64,000 nt of DNA, from IMG/VR virus record IMGVR_UViG_3300035157_000753, positions 23,201-87,200 of that record; one strand, 5' to 3'. The position numbers and the translations under genes are program-made. Positions 32,072 through 39,601 of the stretch are shown one piece after another. Source of the DNA: a virus. Numbering within the stretch: position 1 is the stretch's first letter; every line of letters begins with the position of its first letter. The notes beneath the pieces are model-generated. The model was not told the DNA's origin, did no database searches, and saw only the letters and a program-made list of their open reading frames with translations.

Positions 32072-32896
32072 CATAGGCAGTGCCACTCTATGAAGTGTCA
32101 TATCATTCTCGTAATTGGTCACGTACATATGCTTTACTTGAGCATTGGCATGGTTCTTACCCTTGCCCCATCGTTGAGCATACTGATGAGGTTTAATCAT
32201 AATATGATAGTCCTTTAGGGCATTCATATAATAATCATCCTCAGTATGTACAAATAACCATTTGGCACTGGTATTATTCATACACTCTACTAATCGTTCA
32301 TGTAAATCCTCACCACCATCACCAGTGGTGTATCCTAAACGATTGAGATAGGGTGGATCAATGAATATCCAGTCATTCTCAAGTGCATCTTCAAATATAC
32401 TCTCAAAAGATCCATTGTTTAATTTGCATCGCTTGAGCATTTTCATGTGCTCCCAATTAAGATTGCATGAAAACTTCTTGTAATGACCAAATGGTACATT
32501 GAATTTACCATTGCTGTTGTATCTCTCCATACCAGAGAAACACAACTGCCTTACAGTAATGTAACTGACTGCCCATTTATATGGGTCACGTTCACCATCA
32601 TTAATGTAATCTCTTGATTCATAGTACTCTTTCTCTAATGCATCATGATCTAATGTTTTTAGATAGCATACGTGAGAGAATACTTCCTGGAACATGATAG
32701 GATCTTTAACCTGAGCATACATGTTCATCAAGGTAGCATTGATATCATTCAATACTGATGTTTTATTCAATGCAAATGAGACCGCAGCACCACCACAAAA
32801 GGGTTCTAATACCCTTTCAAACTGATCTGGTAGCAATTGCTTGATCAGTGGTAGTTCTTTGGTCTTACCGCCTTGATACTTGACAATAGGTTTCAT
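32054..32896 (-). CDS. D12-class DNA adenine methyltransferase (Dam-like)
   Basis: The 280-residue enzyme should transfer methyl groups from S-adenosylmethionine to N6 of adenine, in GATC if it is truly Dam-like. Visible motifs are KYQGGK at residues 6-11, EPFCGGAAVSF at about 31-41 (motif I), FNVPFG near 133-138, and DPPY near 177-180 (motif IV, the catalytic site). Length and motif order (I before IV) match the alpha class. All core motifs are intact. It overlaps the previous gene as ATGA. It may protect phage DNA from host restriction or from the nuclease-like protein encoded downstream. Confidence 0.88.
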   Translation of the reverse strand: MKPIVKYQGGKTKELPLIKQLLPDQFERVLEPFCGGAAVSFALNKTSVLNDINATLMNMYAQVKDPIMFQEVFSHVCYLKTLDHDALEKEYYESRDYINDGERDPYKWAVSYITVRQLCFSGMERYNSNGKFNVPFGHYKKFSCNLNWEHMKMLKRCKLNNGSFESIFEDALENDWIFIDPPYLNRLGYTTGDGGEDLHERLVECMNNTSAKWLFVHTEDDYYMNALKDYHIMIKPHQYAQRWGKGKNHANAQVKHMYVTNYENDMTLHRVALPMLQDAA

Positions 32897-33123
32897 TTCT
32901 TACGCAGTCTCTCCACTTCATTACGTGCAGACTGCTCATTGCGACAATACTTTATTATAGCACCATTGTGGACTAAAGCCAACTTGGTCTTACTACCCAT
33001 CACTGGTATAGCATAATAACCATCTTTAGTTGCAAATCCATGTTCACAATCTTTATAGAACCTAGCAATAGATTCTAATTCCTTCTGTTCAGGTGTTTTG
33101 GTCGATTTTCTTGTTGTGCTCAT
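32893..33123 (-). CDS. Small hypothetical protein
   Basis: I take ATG 33123 (MSTTRKSTKTPEQKELESIA, 76 residues), because earlier Met codons would increase an already long overlap. The product has a basic N-terminus, a beta-like middle (YYAIPVMGSKTKLALVHNGA) and a helical basic end (NEQSARNEVERLRKK). It overlaps the previous gene by 35 bases. Function unknown, start uncertain. Confidence 0.5.
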   Translation of the reverse strand: MSTTRKSTKTPEQKELESIARFYKDCEHGFATKDGYYAIPVMGSKTKLALVHNGAIIKYCRNEQSARNEVERLRKK

Positions 33124-33340
33124 CCCAAGGGTGTACATAATCACGGTTTTCAATTGTGTGGATGGATAGATGAGCATCTTTGCCCCATCTATTCATTTGT
33201 CGGATCCCACCGAACCCTAATTCTAAATCTTTATCTGTCCAACCAAGTTCTTTAACTAACTCTTCTCGTATGTAAATGTGTAGTTCTCCTTCAACATACT
33301 TGTAGTCAAAATACTTGTCAATGTGTGGGTCAATTGCCAT
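33089..33340 (-). CDS. Hypothetical protein, first gene after a late promoter
   Basis: The 83-residue product MAIDPHIDKYFDYKYVEGEL continues HIYIREELVKELGWTDKDLE. The middle resembles short domains with a GWTDKDLELGF-type turn seen in other cyanophage small proteins. It lies 22 bp downstream of TATAAATA and precedes the methylase, so the whole set can be expressed late. Function unknown. Confidence 0.55.
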   Translation of the reverse strand: MAIDPHIDKYFDYKYVEGELHIYIREELVKELGWTDKDLELGFGGIRQMNRWGKDAHLSIHTIENRDYVHPWDEHNKKIDQNT

Positions 33341-33361
33341 AGTTATCTGTAAGCACCTCGA

Positions 33362-33369
33362 TATTTATA
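33362..33369 (-). promoter_or_regulatory. T4-type late promoter
   Basis: The minus strand reads TATAAATA, 22 bp upstream of the 83-residue gene and overlapping the end of the oxygenase gene. It would drive the methylase cluster late in infection. Confidence 0.75.
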
Positions 33370-33880
33370 CCAAACCTTGTTGGTAAAAATCCTCTTCTTG
33401 TGTTGATTCTGGAACTGTCACTAGATTACCAGACACCACAATTCTATCATGCAAGCATGTATGTGGGGTTACGTAATGTATGCGTTCTCCATCAAACACA
33501 TGTAAGTTACCAACTTTAGGTTTAACAACTTCAGGTGGTAACCATGGGTGTTTTATGTCAGGGAAGATAAGAGGAGAGCATTTAGGACAGGCATCCAAAT
33601 ACCACACAAAAGACCAAACAGAACCGTTATGGTTATGAGCCTCTGCGTAGTCACCTTGTCTGTAGATGCTGATCCAGAGATCCTCGACCTCCAACGTTGG
33701 ATAGATGACATTGAGTTGACCTAAGAGTTCATCGAAAATATAACAATCAGACACGTCCCAGTCAGTCAAATCTGCTTTGACTGGCGCGTCCTCCCTTCGA
33801 TATAAAGAGAGTTCCTTAATAATCTCTTTATAATTTATAGGTGGACGTACATAGAACTTGTCAATCGTTAAGTTTTGCAT
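33365..33880 (-). CDS. Putative 2OG-Fe(II) oxygenase
   Basis: With the start at ATG 33880 (MQNLTIDKFYVRPPINYKEI) the product has 171 residues. H82-N-H84 (in YAEAHNHNGSVWSFVWYLD), H135 (GERIHYVTPH) and R146 (HDRIVVSGNL) occupy the positions of the iron ligands and 2-oxoglutarate arginine of phage oxygenases. The usual HxD is HxH here. Phage relatives occur in many cyanomyoviruses; substrates are unknown. It overlaps the peptidase-like gene by 20 bases. A longer frame upstream is open but would overlap by 80 bases. Confidence 0.65.
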   Translation of the reverse strand: MQNLTIDKFYVRPPINYKEIIKELSLYRREDAPVKADLTDWDVSDCYIFDELLGQLNVIYPTLEVEDLWISIYRQGDYAEAHNHNGSVWSFVWYLDACPKCSPLIFPDIKHPWLPPEVVKPKVGNLHVFDGERIHYVTPHTCLHDRIVVSGNLVTVPESTQEEDFYQQGLV

Positions 33881-34316
33881 CCTGATACTCTTTAAAGAAG
33901 ACTGATTCCATCTTGTATGCATCAATCTCCCATGGTTCATCCATGTATTCTGTTTCAGGGGGTACTGGTACTCCCTTCCACTTATTTACTACTCTACTAT
34001 GACGTGTAGAGAAACGTTGTACATGTGTACCACGTAATCTTTGTTCTACATGACGTAGTTCATGGAATAGAGTAGTTAAATACTGCTCTTTGTTGTCTAA
34101 TCGGTTCTCCAACTCGATCTCAAAGTAACGTGGACGTGATAACTCATCAATTGATAAGCATGTTCCATCATTACCCTGATGCCACAACCGTTTGTCTACA
34201 ATATGGACAAACGTGTTGAAGCGATTGAGTTTACGATGCTTGAAGAACCACTCGATTGCAGCGCGAGCGATCCGCTTGCGATTACGATACCCACCAAACG
34301 TGACATAACAAGACAT
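33861..34316 (-). CDS. Zinc metallopeptidase-like protein (HExxH)
   Basis: The 151-residue product has H85-E-L-R-H89 (TTLFHELRHVEQR), a zinc-peptidase signature, and E130 in DEPWEIDAYK as a likely third ligand, an arrangement like SprT or ImmA/IrrE-type small peptidases. The N-terminus is basic (GGYRNRKRIARAAIEWFFKH). I chose ATG 34316 over the TTG two codons earlier. No signal peptide is visible, so action inside the infected cell is likely. Target unknown. Confidence 0.6.
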   Translation of the reverse strand: MSCYVTFGGYRNRKRIARAAIEWFFKHRKLNRFNTFVHIVDKRLWHQGNDGTCLSIDELSRPRYFEIELENRLDNKEQYLTTLFHELRHVEQRLRGTHVQRFSTRHSRVVNKWKGVPVPPETEYMDEPWEIDAYKMESVFFKEYQDAKLND

Positions 34317-34390
34317 GACCAATGAAGAAAGTAAATGAATGAGGAAATAAAGACTAGTTTTTCAAGTCCAGACATATCTTTTGCGTTCAT
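34196..34390 (-). CDS. Possible small membrane protein overlapping the peptidase gene
   Basis: The start codon overlaps the upstream stop as ATGA, which supports initiation. Residues about 11-30 (KLVFISSFIYFLHWSCLVMS) could span a membrane. The second half lies wholly inside the peptidase-like gene in another frame and is low in complexity (SLALQSSGSSSIV), so the natural product may matter only for its first half, or the frame may just couple translation. Confidence 0.35.
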   Translation of the reverse strand: MNAKDMSGLEKLVFISSFIYFLHWSCLVMSRLVGIVIASGSLALQSSGSSSIVNSIASTRLSIL

Positions 34391-34581
34391 GTAACCAACC
34401 TCCCTAACCTATCAAACTCTTTATCAAGAACTGGCACATATAATATGCCATCATCCTTTAACATAGAGAGTGTGTCCATAAACCATTTGTTGTTAGCAAT
34501 GTGCTGATCTAATGGTAAATTAGAGAAGTAAGTCTGTGACCAATTCGAGAAGAATGGTGAATCAGCGTAAGTTAATTTCAT
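34387..34581 (-). CDS. Small hypothetical protein
   Basis: The 64-residue product MKLTYADSPFFSNWSQTYFS continues NLPLDQHIANNKWFMDTLSM and ends in LYVPVLDKEFDRLGRLVT. The pattern suggests a compact alpha/beta domain; I recall relatives in cyanophages. It overlaps both neighbours by 4 bases (ATGA type). Function unknown. Confidence 0.6.
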   Translation of the reverse strand: MKLTYADSPFFSNWSQTYFSNLPLDQHIANNKWFMDTLSMLKDDGILYVPVLDKEFDRLGRLVT

Positions 34582-34838
34582 TCTTGTATCTCATCTAAAC
34601 GTAGACCACGATAACCTGATGCTGGTGCATCAAGTTCGTCCAAAGCTCGACCTAGTTCTTTGGTAAGGTGCTTTTCTAACTGTATATCATCAACATTATG
34701 TCTTACTGCGATCTGGTTTCCTATGGTTGGGTCTGTAGACCACATAAGATCAATAAGATACTTGATCTGTTGTGTGTCCAGTTCAACCATCGTTACTACG
34801 CTGTCCATTTCTGGTTGCTCCGTGATGATTACTTCCAT
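34578..34838 (-). CDS. Small acidic hypothetical protein
   Basis: The 86-residue product MEVIITEQPEMDSVVTMVEL continues DTQQIKYLIDLMWSTDPTIG and a helical acidic end. No motif is recognised. It overlaps the DNA methylase gene upstream by 10 bases. Confidence 0.55.
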   Translation of the reverse strand: MEVIITEQPEMDSVVTMVELDTQQIKYLIDLMWSTDPTIGNQIAVRHNVDDIQLEKHLTKELGRALDELDAPASGYRGLRLDEIQE

Positions 34839-35788
34839 AGTATATCAGGTAATTGAGTTGGAATGCTATCAATACGGTCAGTTTGCAAACTGGCATAGTC
34901 CTTATTGAGTTCACACCCAATATAGTGTCTATTATGTTTCTTGGCAACCATGGCAGTGGTTCCTGATCCCATAAAAGGATCCAGAATCACATCACCCTCG
35001 TTGCTCCCTGCCAAGATACATGGTTCAATGAGGTCTGGGGGGAACACTGCGAAATGTGCTCCTTTGTATGGTTTATTCGTAACTGACCATACACTACGCT
35101 TATTTTTCTTCTCGTAAGACTTGGTGAGACCACTATGTGGCTGTAACCCTGTCCCTTCATTATGATACTTCCCTTCAGTTCTATTTCTCGTTCCCCAGTC
35201 TTGCTTGACTGGTTCTTTGATTGCTTCATTGTCATATTTGTAATTCTTGCTCTTGCTTAGTAGAAAAATGTATTCATGCGACTTAGTACATCTATCACGA
35301 ACACTCTCAGGCATGGGGTTAGGCTTGTGCCAGATTATATCCTGTCTCAACCACCACCCATCAGCACGTAGTGCAAATGCTAACATCCATGGTATACCGA
35401 TTAGATCCTTACTCTTAAGTCCTTCTAGTCTATTTCCTCTTACTGGTGTATTCTGAGGTAGATCTTGTCTGGTCTTAGCAACTGTCTGTTTAGGATAGTT
35501 ACCATCACTTCTGTAATTATAGTATGTGTCACCTATGTTAACCCACAACGTACCATCCTCTGCAAGTACATCACGCACTAATGAGAATACCTTAACCATT
35601 TCAGCAATGTATTCTTCTGGTGATTGCTCCATACCTATCTGCTCCTCCTTACCACCATAGTCCCTTAGACCATAGTAAGGTGGTGATGTTACACACATCT
35701 GTGGTTTTTCCGCAATACCAGTTGTAATCTGTGCTTTCAGTGTGCCTAGTGTCTTACGACAGTCACCAAATAATACTGTGTCTCTCAT
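34829..35788 (-). CDS. DNA methyltransferase of SPPY type (N4-cytosine or N6-adenine)
   Basis: The 319-residue enzyme has TSPPYYGLRDYG near residues 34-45 (motif IV) and DPFMGSGTTAMVAKKHNRHY near 270-289 (motif I). The catalytic motif thus precedes the cofactor motif, the beta-class order. SPPY is most often found in N4-cytosine enzymes, though beta-class adenine enzymes also occur. WHKPNPMPESVRDR and THEY-like SHEYIFLLSKS are typical of phage and bacterial relatives. All core motifs are present. It starts directly after the TAG of the 55-residue membrane protein. No restriction enzyme is adjacent. Confidence 0.88.
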   Translation of the reverse strand: MRDTVLFGDCRKTLGTLKAQITTGIAEKPQMCVTSPPYYGLRDYGGKEEQIGMEQSPEEYIAEMVKVFSLVRDVLAEDGTLWVNIGDTYYNYRSDGNYPKQTVAKTRQDLPQNTPVRGNRLEGLKSKDLIGIPWMLAFALRADGWWLRQDIIWHKPNPMPESVRDRCTKSHEYIFLLSKSKNYKYDNEAIKEPVKQDWGTRNRTEGKYHNEGTGLQPHSGLTKSYEKKNKRSVWSVTNKPYKGAHFAVFPPDLIEPCILAGSNEGDVILDPFMGSGTTAMVAKKHNRHYIGCELNKDYASLQTDRIDSIPTQLPDILWK

Positions 35789-35956
35789 CTAATTGTCCCA
35801 ATGCCGAATGACACCACTAATAATAAAGCAATTAGTGACAAGGTAAGTAGCAAATATGATGCTACGGACAATAATAATCGCATTGTCGTATCGTTTTGTG
35901 GTTTCGTCATTAAATGATCCTAGTGAATACTTCCATACTCTAATAAATCTCCTCAT
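35789..35956 (-). CDS. Small membrane protein
   Basis: The 55-residue product MRRFIRVWKYSLGSFNDETT continues KRYDNAIIIVRSIIFATYLV, then TNCFIISGVIRHWDN. A basic N-terminus and a hydrophobic region from about residue 26 to 50 fit one or two membrane passes. I recall close relatives across T4-like cyanophages, often annotated only as hypothetical. It overlaps the previous gene as ATGA and is joined directly to the methylase gene. Confidence 0.7.
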   Translation of the reverse strand: MRRFIRVWKYSLGSFNDETTKRYDNAIIIVRSIIFATYLVTNCFIISGVIRHWDN

Positions 35957-36057
35957 TTCCTTTTATTCCTTTTCTTCTTAGTAGGTTTAAAAGCACCGAG
36001 GGATCTGAGTAAGAACAGTGTGAGTACTGTCCAAAAAATTACATACCAACCATTCAT
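35953..36057 (-). CDS. Very small membrane protein
   Basis: The 34-residue product MNGWYVIFWTVLTLFLLRSL ends GAFKPTKKKRNKRK. One membrane helix (residues 4-20) is followed by a strongly basic tail, so the tail should lie in the cytoplasm. It overlaps the next gene as ATGA and begins 1 bp after the stop of the upstream oxygenase-like gene. The pair may act together at the membrane. Confidence 0.6.
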   Translation of the reverse strand: MNGWYVIFWTVLTLFLLRSLGAFKPTKKKRNKRK

Positions 36058-36058
36058 T

Positions 36059-36679
36059 TCATGCAAAGTTTAAAGCTATGGTAATACGCTCCCCATCAAA
36101 TGTTGACGGTGGAACTGAGTGTTGCAAGTTAGATCTGAAGATAACAACAGCTTTCTCTTGCGGTGGTGCAATCAATACATCCTGATTTAATGGTGTTGGT
36201 TGCACTTTATTCTTAGGTGGTAGCATACTTCCCATATCAGGACGCTTAAAGTATGTACCAGCAGCACCTTTAGGTACTTTCACATAATATATTGCGGAGA
36301 ATATGTTATATGGGTGCATGTGGAACTCTTGATACTTACCACTCTGATATACATTATACCATGATTCTGTGCATTCGTAAACCTCATCCGAACCATAGTG
36401 TCTAGCGAAGTCATTTACACACTCAGTTACCTTATTAATGAGCGTAGTGAATTCCAAATATTCCGTAAGGTCAGTAAGGTGAAAGCAATTGTCTGGTGAT
36501 GATGCACCACTCAACCAACTCTCAGTGTTACCTTTCTTGAATACTTTACGCAATTCATGTACTTTACTAGATATTACCGCATTCTCTTTATCAGTCAATA
36601 GATTAGTTGCCGCATATAATCCCACTGGGAACACATGCGTCACATTATTATTAACTTGGTGTACGTTTATATTACTCAT
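36059..36679 (-). CDS. Putative 2OG-Fe(II) oxygenase (TIGR02466-like)
   Basis: The 206-residue product has SWYNVYQSGKYQEFHMHPYN with H120-M-H122, then FSAIYYVKVP, a distal H187 in SNLQHSVPPS and R198 in GERITIALNF. This matches the TIGR02466-type phage oxygenases that resemble prolyl hydroxylases. The iron motif is HxH instead of HxD. It overlaps the upstream gene by 8 bases. Substrate unknown; phage proteins, host proteins or small molecules are all possible. Confidence 0.75.
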   Translation of the reverse strand: MSNINVHQVNNNVTHVFPVGLYAATNLLTDKENAVISSKVHELRKVFKKGNTESWLSGASSPDNCFHLTDLTEYLEFTTLINKVTECVNDFARHYGSDEVYECTESWYNVYQSGKYQEFHMHPYNIFSAIYYVKVPKGAAGTYFKRPDMGSMLPPKNKVQPTPLNQDVLIAPPQEKAVVIFRSNLQHSVPPSTFDGERITIALNFA

Positions 36680-36935
36680 CTAAGTCAGGCAACTTCTTTT
36701 CAACCCAATGATCCGTGTTATCAATACCAGCAGCAGTAACATAGCGCATAATATGCTCATCTATTTGATGATAGATTGGATGTAGATCCAAGTCCATATT
36801 AATATCATGTGCTATCTGTGATACTTGATCTGCTGAGAAGCAATGATCAGGATGTAATAGATCACAACACGGAATTCTTTTCTCTATTAGTTCGTTGAGA
36901 TTAATCCTAATCTCATAGTCTCTGTATACAGGCAT
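36672..36935 (-). CDS. Small hypothetical protein
   Basis: The 87-residue product MPVYRDYEIRINLNELIEKR continues IPCCDLLHPDHCFSADQVSQ and is mostly helical. It contains three Cys and several His (CCDLLHPDHC), possibly a metal site. It is the first gene after a strong hairpin. Function unknown. Confidence 0.55.
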   Translation of the reverse strand: MPVYRDYEIRINLNELIEKRIPCCDLLHPDHCFSADQVSQIAHDINMDLDLHPIYHQIDEHIMRYVTAAGIDNTDHWVEKKLPDLDE

Positions 36936-36965
36936 AGTATTAAAGGGTTCTAAAAGGGGTCTAGG

Positions 36966-36983
36966 AGACCCCTCAAGGGGTCT
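36966..36983 (-). terminator. Hairpin after the 107-residue gene (possible terminator)
   Basis: AGACCCC and GGGGTCT form a perfect 7-bp stem with a 4-base loop. On the minus strand it is followed by CCTAGACCCCTTTT, a second partial copy with a short T run, so termination is likely but not certain. Confidence 0.5.
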
Positions 36984-37305
36984 ATCTAAGATAAAGGTAT
37001 GATCCCGCCCAGTCTGCTCTAGTTAGGCATTGGGCATAAGATGAATCATCTAAAAGGTTGTAGCGCACATGCTTTGCAGGTTTTGCCCATGATGCTGGTT
37101 TGTACACATCACCAGTCTTTCTATCTATGAAAGCATGTACTGATGACTGGTTATCATCCGCAGTAATCTTAATGTACTTGCGTCCTTCTTTGATGTTGAA
37201 CACGGTACCAGAGTTAGGATACTTACTGTTTACATCCTCTTGAAGGATTTGTCCAAGCTTATGCGCTCTTTCGTAAACTGTGTCAACAAATAGTGCTTTA
37301 GTCAT
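36982..37305 (-). CDS. Conserved-type phage protein
   Basis: The 107-residue product starts MTKALFVDTVYERAHKLGQI and has the pattern EGRKYIKITADDNQSSVHAF, then DRKTGDVYKPASWAKPAKHV and RYNLLDD. I know this pattern (G-KYIKI, SVHAF, GDVYK-ASW-P, RNL) from a family frequent in cyanophages and other marine phages; no function is established. It has its own promoter and a hairpin after its stop. Confidence 0.65.
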   Translation of the reverse strand: MTKALFVDTVYERAHKLGQILQEDVNSKYPNSGTVFNIKEGRKYIKITADDNQSSVHAFIDRKTGDVYKPASWAKPAKHVRYNLLDDSSYAQCLTRADWAGSYLYLR

Positions 37306-37331
37306 GGGGTTCCTTGATTGATATACTTAGT

Positions 37332-37361
37332 ATAGTACATCATGGTGCGGATGGAAGACAA
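37332..37361 (-). promoter_or_regulatory. Sigma70-like promoter
   Basis: On the minus strand TTGTCT (37361-37356) is followed after 18 bases by TACTAT (37337-37332), with TATACT overlapping. It lies in the 70-bp gap before the 107-residue gene, 27 bp from its ATG. Confidence 0.45.
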
Positions 37362-37375
37362 TATGTGACACTCAT

Positions 37376-37720
37376 TTAAGTGTCCTCATCCTCCCAATCC
37401 TCATCCCAGTCTATGCTATCATCAGCATCTTCCCAGAATTGCTCATAACACTCCGCATCCTCCTCATCAAACATAGAGAGATGGTGGTTCAATATTATCT
37501 TACCTTCTAAGGATCCAACACTTATAGTACTATCTCCGTCATTGATACAGAACCCACGCATCAACCAACGTGTTAGTTCATGCTCTGGATATGCTTCCAT
37601 CATGAGATCAACCAACTCCTCGAACTGTTCGCGTGGAAGATGCTTGTATTCAGTCCATGGATGACCTACGTTCTCCTGCCAACACGGAGTATTTCCATCA
37701 CGAAGTTCAAGCACGATCAA
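37376..37720 (-). CDS. Acidic hypothetical protein
   Basis: The 114-residue product MIVLELRDGNTPCWQENVGH has an ordered first part (EQFEELVDLMMEAYPEHELT) and an extremely acidic C-terminus (WEDADDSIDWDEDWEDEDT). Such tails can mimic DNA, as in anti-restriction proteins, but there is no direct evidence. It overlaps the previous gene by 14 bases. Confidence 0.55.
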   Translation of the reverse strand: MIVLELRDGNTPCWQENVGHPWTEYKHLPREQFEELVDLMMEAYPEHELTRWLMRGFCINDGDSTISVGSLEGKIILNHHLSMFDEEDAECYEQFWEDADDSIDWDEDWEDEDT

Positions 37721-38375
37721 ACACCTCTATTCTACCGCTTATCCACTGATGAGCATAGTTAATTAGTTCATCCTCTAGCACCATAGGTTCATTCATAAAC
37801 TCAATGAGATATCCTGGTTTCTCAAATTGTAGCACATCAAAATCATTTATGACACGTCTAGGACATCCCATGGGTAATTCTATACTACCATACATAGCAT
37901 CCTCCGTAGCAACCAGTATAGAATCAGGTCGCATGGGCATGAAGTGCGTTTCTTTATCTACCTTATGTACTTCTCTACGTAAATTTGGTATGTGGTCTGC
38001 GTCTGGATCCCATCCAACACAAATGGCACCGCAATTATTTGTCAGTGCCGTAAACCTAGTGATACCAGACACTCTCATTGATGTATGAGATCCTGGTTTA
38101 TAACGTAGATACTGCGGATATGTAGCAGTTTCGCTCATCCATACACCATCAGTGAACAGTAAGCATCTACTATGTAAGTAAAATCTTGTAAGGAATTCCC
38201 AAGGATACTTTGAAGTATCAAACATCTGCTTGATCATGTCAACATGATGTTCTTTAACATATACTTTGTGCTCTTCAGGATCATCTCCGAAGAACTTAAA
38301 AGCTTGCTGGCATCCTTTATGATATAGTACGGTGAGGTTCTCGAAAGTATCCCTCACTGTGATCGCTGGCATCAT
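37707..38375 (-). CDS. Paralogous protein 2 of a tandem pair
   Basis: The 222-residue product shares its layout with the protein encoded directly upstream. Matching segments are DSILVATEDAMYGSIELPMG, GYLIEFMNEP and HQWISGRIEVFDRA here, against GSILVPMHDCWYNQQKLAQH, TIVIEFTREEP and RTWLQQIEDGLIEIVDR there. Both have an earlier region with SxxRxxHKSF/ LRYKPGSHT and VSG/FPG-type motifs. I do not recognise the family. The pair follows the fibre genes, so they may be fibre-associated or assembly proteins. Confidence 0.6.
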   Translation of the reverse strand: MMPAITVRDTFENLTVLYHKGCQQAFKFFGDDPEEHKVYVKEHHVDMIKQMFDTSKYPWEFLTRFYLHSRCLLFTDGVWMSETATYPQYLRYKPGSHTSMRVSGITRFTALTNNCGAICVGWDPDADHIPNLRREVHKVDKETHFMPMRPDSILVATEDAMYGSIELPMGCPRRVINDFDVLQFEKPGYLIEFMNEPMVLEDELINYAHQWISGRIEVFDRA

Positions 38376-39091
38376 CTATCTACAATTTCAATAAGACCAT
38401 CTTCGATTTGTTGTAACCATGTCCTACCAAATTCAGCAACGTCTGGTTCTTCTCTTGTAAACTCTATCACTATTGTGGGTTTGTCTACTGTGATTTGAAC
38501 CATTGTTGGATCTGATATAGCAAATGGAAAGTGTTGTGCTAATTTCTGTTGATTATACCAACAGTCATGCATAGGTACTAGTATACTACCATTTCCTGCT
38601 GGTGTAAAGGCCCCATTCTTCTCATAGAAGTATACTCTTCTATTAGTGGCATGTAAATCCTCAAATCCCTGACATGAGACTACACCACCCTCCTCTTCAG
38701 ATATTAATCTTGCAAGACCTGGGAATCTAAAATGCGTGTATGCACCATTGTGATACACAAAAGATTTATGTGCGGGACGCAAACTGTCACTCTTCCATGT
38801 ACTTCCGAACATGACAGTTCTATGATGTACTTGTAATGTCTTACCGAATTCTCTTATTAAATCCTCATTCTTAGCAACGATCCCTTTCTTATTATTCTTA
38901 ATATGATCTGCAAGGACATCACTCTGTGTGAACAGAGGTATCTCTTTAAAAGGATCTGGATCGTTACCGAATATCTTTTTACCTTTACGTGCGTCTGTAG
39001 TACTAAAGACTGTTAACCCATGAGAAGTAATACTCCTACCAAAGGAGTACTGTGCTATCCTTGAGTCCTGAGTTTCTGCAAATTGATACAT
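38372..39091 (-). CDS. Paralogous protein 1 of a tandem pair
   Basis: The 239-residue product begins MYQFAETQDSRIAQYSFGRS. Its C-terminal 90 residues align by eye with the protein encoded just downstream (GSILVPMHDCWYN, IVIEFTREEP, GLIEIVDR). This points to tandem duplication followed by strong divergence. It is coupled to its paralogue by a 4-base overlap and lies 3 bp after the 168-residue gene. No function is recognised. Confidence 0.6.
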   Translation of the reverse strand: MYQFAETQDSRIAQYSFGRSITSHGLTVFSTTDARKGKKIFGNDPDPFKEIPLFTQSDVLADHIKNNKKGIVAKNEDLIREFGKTLQVHHRTVMFGSTWKSDSLRPAHKSFVYHNGAYTHFRFPGLARLISEEEGGVVSCQGFEDLHATNRRVYFYEKNGAFTPAGNGSILVPMHDCWYNQQKLAQHFPFAISDPTMVQITVDKPTIVIEFTREEPDVAEFGRTWLQQIEDGLIEIVDR

Positions 39092-39094
39092 TGC

Positions 39095-39601
39095 CTACTC
39101 CTCAGTTGCGGCATCTTCTTCTGCTAGTGCTTGTGTAAGTGCTTCAAACTGAAGGTCGAAGTCATCTTCATTATAAACATTAACAACTTGGGTTGTGTTT
39201 ATTGCACCAACAACAGGATCAACATGAGTAGAATCTGCTCTTGCTACTGCTTCTCTATGGCGCATCAAATCTTCCATAGGAACTACTTGTTCCGTATCAA
39301 TAATATTATTGAGAGCAATAAGAGTACCAGACATATCACACTCTTCTAATTGATTGTTCTTAACTGCCTGATATACTGCTTCAGCAATCTGAAATCTTAA
39401 TGGTTCCTTATCTTCAGGTTCTAATGAATCTAGATCCATAGGAATAGGTCCATACCATTCATCATTCTTCAATGTCCCATCATTATAGAACACCTCAAAT
39501 GTATTGTCTTCTGGATTGAAGTTAGTTGCTTTATAAGTTGGAGCTACATCAGCGTCCAATCTAAATTGTACGTCGATGTTCTCGACATTTGTTGTAGTCA
39601 T
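39095..39601 (-). CDS. Acidic protein next to the adhesin (possible fibre assembly chaperone)
   Basis: The 168-residue product starts MTTTNVENIDVQFRLDADVA. An early WYGPIPMDLDSLEPEDKEPL segment and an acidic helical C-terminus (DDFDLQFEALTQALAEEDAA) are visible. Acidic proteins directly after a fibre or adhesin gene are often assembly chaperones, which is the only basis for the role suggested. It shares one base with the adhesin stop. Confidence 0.5.
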   Translation of the reverse strand: MTTTNVENIDVQFRLDADVAPTYKATNFNPEDNTFEVFYNDGTLKNDEWYGPIPMDLDSLEPEDKEPLRFQIAEAVYQAVKNNQLEECDMSGTLIALNNIIDTEQVVPMEDLMRHREAVARADSTHVDPVVGAINTTQVVNVYNEDDFDLQFEALTQALAEEDAATEE

